Assembly: GCF_027622855.1 (NCBI RefSeq)
Contig: NZ_JAPZVR010000007.1
Location: 80,296-144,295 of the forward strand
Length of the DNA stretch: 64,000 nucleotides
Direction of reading: 5' to 3'
Origin: Glycomyces algeriensis
Lineage (GTDB): Bacteria; Actinomycetota; Actinomycetes; Mycobacteriales; Micromonosporaceae
Shown here: in pieces, positions 8,829 through 17,030 of the stretch
How the letters are laid out: each line of letters starts with the position of its first letter
Position numbering within the stretch: position 1 is the stretch's first letter
Notes under the pieces: model-generated
The model's input: the letters and a program-made list of their open reading frames with translations, nothing else
Database searches by the model: none
Told to the model about the DNA's origin: nothing
Position numbers and translations under genes: made by a program

Positions 8829-9926
8829 CTACAGGCCCTTCGAGACCTCGACGGCCCGCGCGAGGCGGCGCACGCCTTCGTCGATCCGGTCGGCCTTCAC
8901 GGCCGAGTACGCCAGGCGCAGGCAGCTCTGGCCGCCCTCGAGCACGAAGTCGGTGCCCTTGACGACCTGGACGCCCTCGTCCGCGGCAGCGGCCGCGACC
9001 TTCGCGCAGTCGACGCCCTCGCCGAGGTCCACCCACAGGAAGTAGCCGCCGTCGGGGACGATGAACTCGGCGCCCGGCAGGTGCGCGCGCAGCGACGCGG
9101 AGAGCTGGTCGACGCGCTCCTCGAGCGCGGCCTTGACCGTCGCGATCGAGCGGTCCAGCGCCCCGGAGGCCGCGAACTGGTAGATCGTGGCCTGCGCGAA
9201 CATGTTCGGCGCGATGTAGGTGTTGGTGGCGGCGCCGGCGATCTTGGCGATGATGTCGGCCGGACCGACCAGGTAGCCGGTGCGCAGGCCCGGGCAGACG
9301 GTCTTGGAGAACGAGCACGCGTACACGACACGGCCCGTGGCGTCCTGCTCGAGCATCGTCGGGTACTGCTCGCCGCGGAAGCGGATGTCGTAGTACGGGT
9401 CGTCCTCGAAGATCGTGAACTCGTACTCGTTCGCGAGCTGGAGCAGCCGCGTGCGCTTCTCGCCCGAGAGCGTCACGCCCGCCGGGTTCTGGAAGTTGGG
9501 GATGATGTGCGCGAGGGTCGGGCGCACGCCGCCCTTGAGGAGGCCCTCGAGCTCGTCGACGTCGAGGCCGTCGGCCTGGAGGCGCACCGGGTGCAGCTCG
9601 CCGCGGCGGTTGCGCAGGCCGAGAAGGGTGCGGTCGTAGGTGGGGCGCTCGACGATCACCGGCGAGTCGGGCTTGACGAGCTCGTCGAACAGGAACGCGT
9701 CGGCCTGCATCGAACCGTTCGTGACCAGCACGTTCGCGGGGGTGACGCCGTGCTTGGCGGCGATCCACTCGCGCAGCGGGCCGTAGCCCACGGACGTGCC
9801 GTAGCCGGTGACCCCGGCCGGATCGGCTTCGAGCGCGGCCACGGCGGCGGCCTTGAGGCCTTCGGTGTCGACGATGTCGAGCGACGGGGCGCCCCGGGAG
9901 AAAGAGATGACGTCGGTGTTCGGCAT
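8829..9926 (-). CDS. PLP-dependent aminotransferase, class I/II
   Basis: A 365-residue fold-type I aminotransferase. The PLP lysine is in SFSKTVCPGLRTGY and NFQNPAGVTLS is the substrate/cofactor loop, with the arginine of CLRLAYS near the C-terminus binding the carboxylate. It resembles the stand-alone 2-aminoadipate/aromatic aminotransferase (LysN, MocR-like) group, without a DNA-binding domain. The substrate cannot be told from sequence. The start is leaderless-type: TACGCT ends six bases before the ATG. It is divergent from the PEBP-thiolase pair. Confidence 0.88.
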   Translation of the reverse strand: MPNTDVISFSRGAPSLDIVDTEGLKAAAVAALEADPAGVTGYGTSVGYGPLREWIAAKHGVTPANVLVTNGSMQADAFLFDELVKPDSPVIVERPTYDRTLLGLRNRRGELHPVRLQADGLDVDELEGLLKGGVRPTLAHIIPNFQNPAGVTLSGEKRTRLLQLANEYEFTIFEDDPYYDIRFRGEQYPTMLEQDATGRVVYACSFSKTVCPGLRTGYLVGPADIIAKIAGAATNTYIAPNMFAQATIYQFAASGALDRSIATVKAALEERVDQLSASLRAHLPGAEFIVPDGGYFLWVDLGEGVDCAKVAAAAADEGVQVVKGTDFVLEGGQSCLRLAYSAVKADRIDEGVRRLARAVEVSKGL

Positions 9927-10303
9927 GACACCAGCGTAAGCGGCCCGCAGGGTGGACGTCGAGCGGCATATGAGCCACCGCGCCGCAGCTCACCGGGCGG
10001 CACGGCGGGTCAGGTTCGGGCACACCGGCGGACGCGGCGGCACCACGATCCGGGGCGGCGTCCACGATGCGGACTGCCGGTCCCGCGGGGCCGGACGGCG
10101 GGCGCGGGCCGCGCGGTGCGCTCGTGCGGGCGGCCGGGGCGCGATACGGTGCAATGGCGGGGCCCGCCGCCCCGTGAGGTAGTTGACGGTTCCGTTGCAA
10201 CCGTGCCGTTGTAACCATGGCCCCGCCAGCGAAGCGGCTCCTCCGCCCCGCGCGGGCGGGCAGGGCCGGCGCCGCGGGCCGGGCCGAGAAGTTGAGGAGA
10301 ACG
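9927..10303. other. 377-base divergent upstream region
   Basis: No gene seen. It separates the aminotransferase from the PEBP gene and is extremely GC-rich apart from the 28-base direct repeat at 10192-10219. TTGACG at 10183-10188 just before the repeat may be a -35 element for the plus strand. Confidence 0.5.
10192..10219 (+). promoter_or_regulatory. Two adjacent 14-bp direct repeats, candidate operator
   Basis: CCGTTGCAACCGTG is followed at once by CCGTTGTAACCATG, 12 of 14 bases identical. The first copy also forms GGTT...AACC with its left flank. They lie just downstream of TTGACG and 85 bases before the PEBP start, a plausible operator for the PEBP-thiolase unit. Confidence 0.4.
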
Positions 10304-10822
10304 ATGACGTCGCTCGACCGCACCCGGGCCCCCTGGCCCTACGATTTCCTGCCTCCGCTCCCGTCCTTCACCGTCGTCTCTGACGACGTGGCCGACAAGA
10401 CCACGCTCGACGCCGCGCATGTCGCCGGGAGCGACGTCTCCCCGCACCTGGCCTGGTCGGGCTTCCCCGCGGAGACGGCCGGGTTCGCCGTCACCTGCTT
10501 CGACCCGGACGCGCCCACCGGCTCGGGCTGGTGGCACTGGATGCTCCTCGGCCTCGACGCGTCCGTCACCGAGCTCGCGTCCGGCGCCGCCGCCGCGCCG
10601 CCCGCGGGGACCGTGCAGCTGCGCAACGACTCGGGGACCGTGGGCTACGCGGGCGCCGCGCCGCCGCCCGGCGACCCCGAGCACCGCTACCTGTTCGCCG
10701 TGCACGCCCTGAAGGCCCCGGTCGAGGTCGACCCGGGCGCCTCCATGGCGGTGGGGTCCTTCCACCTCACGTTCAACGCGATCGCGCGGGCCGTCATCGC
10801 ACCGGTGTACCGCAATGCCTGA
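10304..10822 (+). CDS. YbhB/YbcL-type PEBP (Raf kinase inhibitor-like) protein
   Basis: A 172-residue phosphatidylethanolamine-binding protein family member of the bacterial YbhB group. The signature DPDAPTGSGWWHWMLLGLD forms the anion-binding pocket, and HRYLFAVHAL is the second conserved block. The bacterial function is poorly defined. No signal peptide. The ATG at 10304 is preceded by GAGGAGA. The stop overlaps the thiolase start by eight bases, so translation of the two is probably coupled. Confidence 0.92.
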   Translation: MTSLDRTRAPWPYDFLPPLPSFTVVSDDVADKTTLDAAHVAGSDVSPHLAWSGFPAETAGFAVTCFDPDAPTGSGWWHWMLLGLDASVTELASGAAAAPPAGTVQLRNDSGTVGYAGAAPPPGDPEHRYLFAVHALKAPVEVDPGASMAVGSFHLTFNAIARAVIAPVYRNA

Positions 10823-11972
10823 GGCCGTCATCCTCGCCGCCGCCCGCACGCCGCTGGGCCGGCGCGGCGGCGCGCTCGCCGACGTGCACGCCGTCGACCT
10901 CGCCGCCCACGCGTTGCAGGCCGCGCTCGAGCGGTCCGGCCTCGGGCCGGACGCGGTCGACGACGTGGTGCTCGGCTGCGTCTCGCAGGTGGGCGAGCAG
11001 TCCTGGAACGTCGCCCGCAACGCCGTGCTCGCCGCGGGCTGGCCCGACCGGATCCCGGGAACCACCGTGGACCGCCAGTGCGGTTCGAGCCAGCAGGCGG
11101 TCGCGTTCGCGGCCGCGGCCGTCCTCGCCGGGCACGCCGACGTCGTCGTGGCGGGCGGGGTCGAGTCGATGACCCGCGTCCCGATGGGGTCGAGCGTCGG
11201 CTCCGGCGCGGGCCTGCCGTACGGCCCGGTGGTGCGCGAACGCTATGCGGCGCATGTGGACTCGGAGGCCCCGGTGCTGTTCAACCAGGGCCTGGCCGCC
11301 GAACTGGTGGCCGAGAAGTACGGGATCGGGCGGGAGGCGATGGACGCGTTCGCGCTCGCCAGCCACGAGAAGGCCGCGGCCGCGAGCGACGGCGGCCTGT
11401 TCGCGGGCGAGATCGCGCCCATCGGGGACGTCTCGGTCGACGAGGGCATCCGGCGGGACACGAGCATCGCGAAGCTCGCCGGGTTGAAGCCGGTGTTCCG
11501 GACCGACGGCTCGGTGACGGCGGGTTCGGCCTCGCAGATCTCGGACGGGGCCGCGGCGCTGGTGATCACCACTGACGAGCATGCGCGGCGGCTCGGAGTG
11601 CGGCCGCTGGCGCGGATCGCGGCGGCGTGTGCGGTCGGATCGGATCCGGTGCTCATGCTGGACGGGCCGATTCCGGCGACCGCGAAGATCCTGAAGCGCG
11701 CGGGCCTGGACCTGGACGAGATCGACGTGTTCGAGGTGAACGAGGCGTTCGCCGCGATTCCCCTGGCGTGGCTGGCGGAGACGGGCGCGGACGAGGAACG
11801 GTTGAACCCGCGGGGCGGCGCGATCGCGCTCGGGCACCCCCTGGGCGCTTCGGGGGCGCGACTGGCCGCGACGATGCTGCACTACATGCGCGACACCGGC
11901 TCCCGGCGGGGGCTCCAGGTGATGTGCGAGGGCGGCGGCATGGCGAACGCGACCGTGTTCGAGCTCCTGTGA
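10815..11972 (+). CDS. Thiolase (acetyl-CoA C-acetyltransferase)
   Basis: A 385-residue thiolase, full length for the family. The acyl-accepting Cys89 lies in DRQCGSSQQA, NEAFAAIPLAW carries the asparagine-glutamate motif, GHPLGASGAR has the catalytic histidine and the C-terminal CEGGGMANA holds the second catalytic cysteine. It acts in fatty-acid or ketone-body turnover, either condensing acetyl-CoA or cleaving 3-ketoacyl-CoA; sequence alone does not choose between them. It starts inside the 3' end of the PEBP gene. No other beta-oxidation genes are nearby. Confidence 0.93.
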   Translation: MPEAVILAAARTPLGRRGGALADVHAVDLAAHALQAALERSGLGPDAVDDVVLGCVSQVGEQSWNVARNAVLAAGWPDRIPGTTVDRQCGSSQQAVAFAAAAVLAGHADVVVAGGVESMTRVPMGSSVGSGAGLPYGPVVRERYAAHVDSEAPVLFNQGLAAELVAEKYGIGREAMDAFALASHEKAAAASDGGLFAGEIAPIGDVSVDEGIRRDTSIAKLAGLKPVFRTDGSVTAGSASQISDGAAALVITTDEHARRLGVRPLARIAAACAVGSDPVLMLDGPIPATAKILKRAGLDLDEIDVFEVNEAFAAIPLAWLAETGADEERLNPRGGAIALGHPLGASGARLAATMLHYMRDTGSRRGLQVMCEGGGMANATVFELL

Positions 11973-12034
11973 AGCCGTCGGCTGCGAGGCAGACTCGCGG
12001 ACGACGGGTCCCGCTACAGCAGATAATCGGGTCG

Positions 12035-12099
12035 TATCAGGAAATATCCTGATAAATCCGTCCTTAGGGACCCCTGGCGTAACCATACGCCGGGGGTCC
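12035..12099. terminator. Two hairpins after the thiolase gene
   Basis: TATCAGGA and TCCTGATA (12035-12054) form a perfect 8-bp stem with a four-base loop. It is followed by a GGACCCC/GGGGTCC-type stem (12068-12099). No clear U-run. Lying in a convergent gap, they fit termination of the PEBP-thiolase transcript. Confidence 0.55.
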
Positions 12100-12130
12100 G
12101 ACCCTGTTCGGCGACGAAGGGTTCGAACAA

Positions 12131-12151
12131 GAGGCGAGGGGGCCTCGCCTC
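12131..12151 (-). terminator. Terminator of crgA
   Basis: GAGGCGAGG and CCTCGCCTC pair perfectly over a GGG loop. On the minus strand the stem is followed by TTGTTC, fitting the end of the crgA transcript. A second stem (CCGTTCG/CGAACGG) lies between it and the crgA stop. Confidence 0.6.
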
Positions 12152-12199
12152 CGCCGTTCGGACGTGAGGCGAACGGTCCGCCTCAGCGAACGGTGCGGG

Positions 12200-12463
12200 T
12201 CAGCGCCACTTCGAGAGGACGAGCAGGGCGGCCACCATGCAGGAGAAGCCGACCGCGAGGTTCCAGTAGCCCCAGGCGCCGACCGGGAACTCCATGCCCG
12301 AGAGGTAGAACAGGGTCAGCCAGCCGATGCCGATGACGATGAGGGCGACAGCGGTGATCGGCACCCACATCGGGCTCGGCTCGTAGCTCTCGCCCGAGGT
12401 CGAACTCGTACCCGCGCCGGAGCTCGAGTAGACCTTCTTCTTGCGCACACGTGACTTCGGCAT
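12200..12463 (-). CDS. crgA: Cell division protein CrgA
   Basis: An 87-residue CrgA, which coordinates septum formation and interacts with FtsZ/FtsI-type partners in actinobacteria. It has the basic N-terminus MPKSRVRKKKVY, a Ser/Gly-rich stretch, and two membrane helices (about residues 32-53 and 66-83) separated by FPVGAWGYWN. The ATG at 12463 has GGAGAG about 7 bases upstream and gives the canonical start, although the frame is open 56 codons further. Divergent from the sortase gene, as in many actinobacteria. Confidence 0.95.
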   Translation of the reverse strand: MPKSRVRKKKVYSSSGAGTSSTSGESYEPSPMWVPITAVALIVIGIGWLTLFYLSGMEFPVGAWGYWNLAVGFSCMVAALLVLSKWR

Positions 12464-12752
12464 CGACGACTCTCCAACTGAGGGACATGTCCGGCGTCCA
12501 GGGTACCGTCCGCCGGTGACGCGCCGTCCGCGCGGGATCGCGTAGCTCACACCCCGGGAGCCGGGAGCCCGGTCAGGGGCGCGAAGCGCCTGCACCGCAC
12601 CGCAGCGGTCGCACGGCGCGCCCGTCGGCACCCGTTCGCACAGGCCCCGCGCAGACCTGCCCGTTCGGTTGATATTCGGGTTCGCGGCACAACCCTAGGA
12701 TTGCCTCGCGCGTTATGGTTACGAGATCCCCTACGAAGAGAACACCGGCACT

Positions 12753-13775
12753 ATGGAGGCGACGTTCCAGGTGAGCGATCAGGACTGGTCCCCCTTCGCG
12801 AACGAGCCTCCGCCGACCCGGCGGCCGTCGCCGGGACCGGCAGCGGGCGCCCCGCCGAGCCCGGGCCGCGCCAGCGTTCCCGTCCCGCCTCCCGCCCCCA
12901 CCGCCGCAGACCCCGACCGCACCACCGCACTCCGCCCGCCCGGCCTCGCGAAGAAGGCCCAGCACGCGCCCCTCGTGCCCGAGCCCGACGGCACCGCGAT
13001 CCTCCCCGTCATCCCCCCTGACGAGACGCCCGCCCCGCCCGGCGCCGACAGCGAGGCCCGCAAGAAGCGCTCCGTGAAGCGCCACCGCAGCGACGGCGGC
13101 CTGCGGACGACCGTGCGCGGCCTCGGCGAAACGCTCATCACCCTCGGCGCGATCGTCCTGCTGTACGCCGGCTACGAGGTCTTCGGCGTCTCCCAGGAGA
13201 TCAACAACGAGCAGGAGACGCTCTCGGGCGACCTCGAGAACATCTGGGAGGGCGCACCCGAAGGCGAAGAGGGCGTGGACGGCGCGCCCGTGCCCGAGCT
13301 CGGCGACGCGTTCGCGCGCATGTGGGCGCCCGACGTCCGCGCCGAGTCCTGGACCCTCGTCGAGGGCACCGAGCCGGCCGACATCGAGTACGCGCCCGGC
13401 CGCTTCCTCGACGGCGCGTTCCCCGGCGAGCAGGGCAACTTCACCCTCGCCGGCCACAACGTGCCCGCGATCTTCTCCGAGATCCGCTCCCTCGAACCGG
13501 GGGACAAGGTCGTCATCGAGACGAAGGAGAACTTCTACATCTACGAGGTGCAGTCGCACGAGGTCGTCAACGAGACCGAAATCGACATCACCGCGCCGGT
13601 CCCGGGCGAGCCCGGCTCCGAGCCCGGCGACGAGGACTACTGGCTGACCCTGTTCACCTGCCACCCGCGGTGGGACAACTACGAGCGCTACGTCGTCTAC
13701 TCGCAGCTGGTGGACACCATCGAGCGCGACCCCGCGGGCGATCTGCCCGATGCGGCGATCGACCCGGAGGCCTGA
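12753..13775 (+). CDS. Class E sortase
   Basis: A 340-residue membrane-bound transpeptidase that links secreted proteins to the cell wall. A long Pro/Ala-rich cytoplasmic N-terminus (1-110) precedes one membrane helix (about 124-144). The catalytic domain has His235 in LAGHN, Cys303 in LFTCHP and Arg312 in NYERY, the class E layout. The long proline-rich head is typical of the oriC-proximal actinobacterial enzyme next to crgA and pabA. Substrates would carry LAxTG-type tails; none is seen in this window. The start has only a weak ribosome site. Confidence 0.92.
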   Translation: MEATFQVSDQDWSPFANEPPPTRRPSPGPAAGAPPSPGRASVPVPPPAPTAADPDRTTALRPPGLAKKAQHAPLVPEPDGTAILPVIPPDETPAPPGADSEARKKRSVKRHRSDGGLRTTVRGLGETLITLGAIVLLYAGYEVFGVSQEINNEQETLSGDLENIWEGAPEGEEGVDGAPVPELGDAFARMWAPDVRAESWTLVEGTEPADIEYAPGRFLDGAFPGEQGNFTLAGHNVPAIFSEIRSLEPGDKVVIETKENFYIYEVQSHEVVNETEIDITAPVPGEPGSEPGDEDYWLTLFTCHPRWDNYERYVVYSQLVDTIERDPAGDLPDAAIDPEA

Positions 13776-13776
13776 C

Positions 13777-14064
13777 GTGTACTCGTGGATCTGGAGGAAG
13801 CTCCCCGGGGGCCTGCCGGGTAAACTGATCGGCTCGGTGGCTTTGACGGTGGGCACGGTCGCGCTCCTGTGGTTCGTGGTGTTCCCGGCGGTGCGCCCGC
13901 TCATGCCGTGGAGCAACGTCGACCCGGCCGGCGGCGTGAACGTCGAGAACGGCGAGACCGGCGCGCCCGCCGAGGACCAGACCTGCACGCCCGGGGTGGA
14001 CTGCCCGGGGACCGGGTTCGACCCCTCGGACTGGCTGACCGCGGAGTCCCCGGACGGGGAGTAG
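13777..14064 (+). CDS. Small membrane protein between sortase and pabA
   Basis: A 95-residue protein starting with GTG two bases after the sortase stop region, with GGAGG seven bases upstream. An N-terminal helix (about residues 18-38) is followed by an acidic extracellular-looking tail with CTPGVDCPGTGFDPSDW, two cysteines that could form a disulfide. It belongs to the unnamed small proteins often found at this position in actinobacterial crgA-srtE-pabA loci. A role with the sortase is inferred from position alone. Confidence 0.8.
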   Translation: MYSWIWRKLPGGLPGKLIGSVALTVGTVALLWFVVFPAVRPLMPWSNVDPAGGVNVENGETGAPAEDQTCTPGVDCPGTGFDPSDWLTAESPDGE

Positions 14065-14100
14065 TACAAGGATCGAACGCACTGGTGGGGGCGGTGATGC

Positions 14101-14700
14101 ATGACCGTGACGGGTAGCGTGCTGGTCGTCGACTTCCGCGACTCGTTCGTCCACACCATCGTCTCCTACCTGCGGGCGCTGGGCGCCCGGGTGGAGGTGC
14201 GCCGCTCCGACCGGACCGATGTGGACGAGCTCGTGAAGCTGCGCCCCGCCGGCGTGCTCCTCTCGCCCGGCCCAGGCCGCCCCGACGAGGCCCGGCTCGG
14301 CCACGACCTGCTCGACCGGTTCGCCGGCGAGGTGCCCGTCCTCGGCGTGTGCCTGGGGCACCAGGTGATCGCCGAGCACTGGGGCGCCGAGGTGACGCGC
14401 GCGGCCGAGCTGCGGCACGGCGAGACCTCGCCGATCCGCCACGACGGCGAAGGCGTGTTCGCCGGCCTCGCGAACCCGTTCACCGCCACCAGGTATCACT
14501 CGCTCGCGGTCGAGCCGTCGAGCGTGCGCGACCCGCTCGCGGTGACCGCTCACAGCGACGACGGCACGGTCATGGGGCTGCGCCACCGGTCCGTCGACGT
14601 CGAGGGCGTCCAGTTCCACCCCGAGTCGATCCTCACCGAGGACGGCAGCGCGCTGCTCGGCAACTGGCTGCGCCGCTTGGAAGGGCCGGCCGGCGACTAG
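14101..14700 (+). CDS. pabA: Glutamine amidotransferase subunit (PabA/TrpG type)
   Basis: A 199-residue class I glutamine amidotransferase that supplies ammonia to aminodeoxychorismate or anthranilate synthase. The triad is Cys84 in GVCLGHQ, His173 and Glu175 in QFHPES. The oxyanion motif SPGPGRP is at 55-61. Its location in the crgA-srtE locus matches the actinobacterial pabA/trpG of this neighbourhood, which usually has no component I gene beside it, as here. It may serve both folate and tryptophan synthesis. Confidence 0.93.
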   Translation: MTVTGSVLVVDFRDSFVHTIVSYLRALGARVEVRRSDRTDVDELVKLRPAGVLLSPGPGRPDEARLGHDLLDRFAGEVPVLGVCLGHQVIAEHWGAEVTRAAELRHGETSPIRHDGEGVFAGLANPFTATRYHSLAVEPSSVRDPLAVTAHSDDGTVMGLRHRSVDVEGVQFHPESILTEDGSALLGNWLRRLEGPAGD

Positions 14701-14844
14701 GCGCCGGAGCGCGGCCGCGCGATCGCGGCGGGTCCGCCGTGCGGCCCGGGGTGAGCGTGGAAGCCGCGAACGGGTCGCCGCGTCGCCTAAGCTGTGTGCG
14801 CAAGCGGCGCCGACGGTGCCGACCGCCGCCCCAGGGGAACCCGT

Positions 14845-15258
14845 ATGACTCGAGAGGACTGGCTGCCTCGCCGCAGCGCGGGCGGCTCTGTGCTCGCGGG
14901 GGTCCTGCTGCTGCTCATGGGCGCCTGGCAGGTCGCTATCGGGTACGCGGTCGCGGGCGGCGACGTGTTCGTCTTCACCGGCGGCGGCTACTGGTACCGG
15001 GGCGACAACACCGGCTGGGGCTGGGTGAACCTCGCGATCGGCTTGGCGGCCATCGTGTTCGGGCTCGGCCAGCTCGGCGTCTGGCGCCGTTTCGGGTCGT
15101 GGGGCGCGCATCCGGTGCCCGCGATGGTCGTCGCGGCGGTCTCGGCGGTCAACCAGGTCCTGCTCGCCCCCCAGTACCCACTGTGGACTTCGATCGTGAT
15201 CGCACTGGACGTGTTCGTCATCTGGGGCCTCGCCACTCGCACCCGCACCACTACTTGA
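14845..15258 (+). CDS. DUF7144-like four-helix membrane protein
   Basis: A 137-residue membrane protein with four predicted helices and the pattern GGSVLAGVLLLLMGAWQVAIG near the N-terminus followed by a short aromatic loop (GGGYWYRGDNTGWGWVNL). This matches the small actinobacterial DUF7144 membrane family as I recall it. The function is unknown. The ATG at 14845 follows AGGGGA. TAAGCT at 14786-14791 could be the -10 element. Confidence 0.75.
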   Translation: MTREDWLPRRSAGGSVLAGVLLLLMGAWQVAIGYAVAGGDVFVFTGGGYWYRGDNTGWGWVNLAIGLAAIVFGLGQLGVWRRFGSWGAHPVPAMVVAAVSAVNQVLLAPQYPLWTSIVIALDVFVIWGLATRTRTTT

Positions 15259-15335
15259 GCAGGCGGATCCCGAAGCGGCGTGCCGAGTTCGCGAGAACCG
15301 GCCCGCCCCCGCGCGAAGCCTGGCACGGTGGAGTC

Positions 15336-16262
15336 ATGGGCGCCCGATCATTGGTCAAGGCCGCCAAGCAGTATGCCGGCGGCAGCCGCGGCGACACCGC
15401 CGCGGCACTCACGTACTACTCGGTGATGTCGCTGTTCCCCGCGATACTCGTGGGCGCGTCGGTCATCGGCATGCTCGACGAGGACGCGACCGCCGCACTC
15501 ATGGACGGCGTCGCCTCCCTCGCCCCGGGCGAAGGCTTCCAGATCATCGAGGACGCGGTGGCGCGGCTCCAGATGAACCCCGCCGCCGCGGGACTCCTCG
15601 CCTTGTTCGGCCTGGCCGCCGCCCTGTGGGCGGCGTCGAACTACGTGGCGGCGTTCTCGCGGGCCCTCAACGCGGTCAACGGAACCGACGAGACCCGCAA
15701 GTGGTGGACGGTCCTCATCGTGCGGATCGTGCTCACCGTCGTGGTGGGCGCGCTGGCGGCGGTGACCGGCCTCGTCGCCGCGACAGGCGGTTCCGTGGCG
15801 CGCGCGATCGGCGAGGCAGTCAACGCCGACTCGGCCGCGGTCACGGTGTGGACCTGGGTGAAGTGGCCAGCGGTGATCGTGCTGGTCATGGTGATCGTGG
15901 CGATGCTGTACTGGCTCGCCCCCGCGAAGCGCGCGACCTTCCGGCGGCGCGCGCCCGGCGCGGCGCTGGCGGTGGTGCTGTGGATCGCGGCCTCGGTCGC
16001 GTTCGGGCTGTACGCGGCCAACTTCGGGAGTTACGACAAGACGTACGGCGCCCTCGGCGGCGTGATCGTGTTCCTGGTGTGGCTGTGGATCACCAACGCG
16101 GCGTTGCTGTTCGGCGCGGAGTACAACGCGACGGCCGAGCCGGAGACGGACACCGCGGGAACGGCCGCCGGCGAGGCGGGCGAACCGAGCGCCGCCGCAG
16201 GCGGGGCCGGGAACGATGCCGACGCCGAGACCACTGCCGATGCGGACGGCGACAAGTCTTGA
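15336..16262 (+). CDS. YihY/virulence factor BrkB family membrane protein
   Basis: A 308-residue membrane protein with six predicted helices. Family marks are GDTAAALTYYSVMSLFPAIL (residues 18-37), the NAVNGTDETRKWW block and GSYDKTYGALGGVIVFLVWLW. The tail from about 268 is rich in Ala, Glu and Asp and probably disordered. Once annotated as ribonuclease BN, the family is not a nuclease and its role is unclear. CACGGT ends six bases before the ATG, a possible leaderless start. Confidence 0.9.
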   Translation: MGARSLVKAAKQYAGGSRGDTAAALTYYSVMSLFPAILVGASVIGMLDEDATAALMDGVASLAPGEGFQIIEDAVARLQMNPAAAGLLALFGLAAALWAASNYVAAFSRALNAVNGTDETRKWWTVLIVRIVLTVVVGALAAVTGLVAATGGSVARAIGEAVNADSAAVTVWTWVKWPAVIVLVMVIVAMLYWLAPAKRATFRRRAPGAALAVVLWIAASVAFGLYAANFGSYDKTYGALGGVIVFLVWLWITNAALLFGAEYNATAEPETDTAGTAAGEAGEPSAAAGGAGNDADAETTADADGDKS

Positions 16263-16367
16263 GCGACCCGCGCGTGACCGACCCGGCCTAGACCGCCGAA
16301 TTCCCAAAGGATTAGGCGTTGGGCGCGTGTGGTCGGAAGTCGGCACTTCGCGACCGCGGGCAAGCGG

Positions 16368-17030
16368 TCAGGCGGTTCCCTTGGGCTGCACCAGGCCCGA
16401 CTCGTAGGCGAAGACGACCAGGCCCGCCCGGTCGCGGACGGCGAGTTTCATCATAGCGCGGTGCACGTGGGTCTTCGCCGTGGCCGGGCTGATGAACAGG
16501 CGCTCGGCGATCTCGCCGTTCGTGAGGCCGCGCGCGACGAGCGCGACGATCTCGGTCTCGCGCGAGGTGAGCCCCTCGACCTGCCCGGCGAGCCGCGACG
16601 GCGGGTGCGCCACGTACTCCGCGACGAGCTTCGCCGCGATCTGCGGCGACAGGAGCGTCTCCCCCGCCGCCGCGGCCCGCACGCAGCGCAGCAGCTCTTC
16701 GGGCTCGGTGTCCTTGACGAGGTACCCGGCGGCGCCGGCGCGCAGCGCGTCGAACACGTACGCGTCGAACGAGTAGTTGGTGAGCATGACGACCCGCAGC
16801 GAGGCGAGCCGCTCGTCCGCGGCGATCGCCTTCACCGCGCTGATGCCGTCGCCGCCCGGCATCTCGACGTCGAACAGGGCCACATCGGGCCGGTACTCGC
16901 CCGCGAGACGCACCGCGGTCGGGCCGTCGGCGGCCTCGGCCACGACGGTCATGTCGTCCTCGGCGTCGATGAGGGCCCGGAAGCCGCCGCGCATGAGCGG
17001 CTGGTCGTCGGCCAGCAGCACCCGGATCAC
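16368..17030 (-). CDS. Two-component response regulator, NarL/LuxR type
   Basis: A 220-residue regulator. The receiver domain has Asp8/Asp9, phospho-acceptor Asp54 (ALFDVEMPGGDG), the threonine of VVMLTNY and the lysine of GYLVKDT. A LuxR-type helix-turn-helix follows (LTSRETEIVALVARGLTNGE through TAKTHVHR). The GTG start overlaps the stop of the upstream histidine kinase gene as GTGA, so the pair is cotranslated. Target genes are unknown. Confidence 0.93.
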   Translation of the reverse strand: MIRVLLADDQPLMRGGFRALIDAEDDMTVVAEAADGPTAVRLAGEYRPDVALFDVEMPGGDGISAVKAIAADERLASLRVVMLTNYSFDAYVFDALRAGAAGYLVKDTEPEELLRCVRAAAAGETLLSPQIAAKLVAEYVAHPPSRLAGQVEGLTSRETEIVALVARGLTNGEIAERLFISPATAKTHVHRAMMKLAVRDRAGLVVFAYESGLVQPKGTA

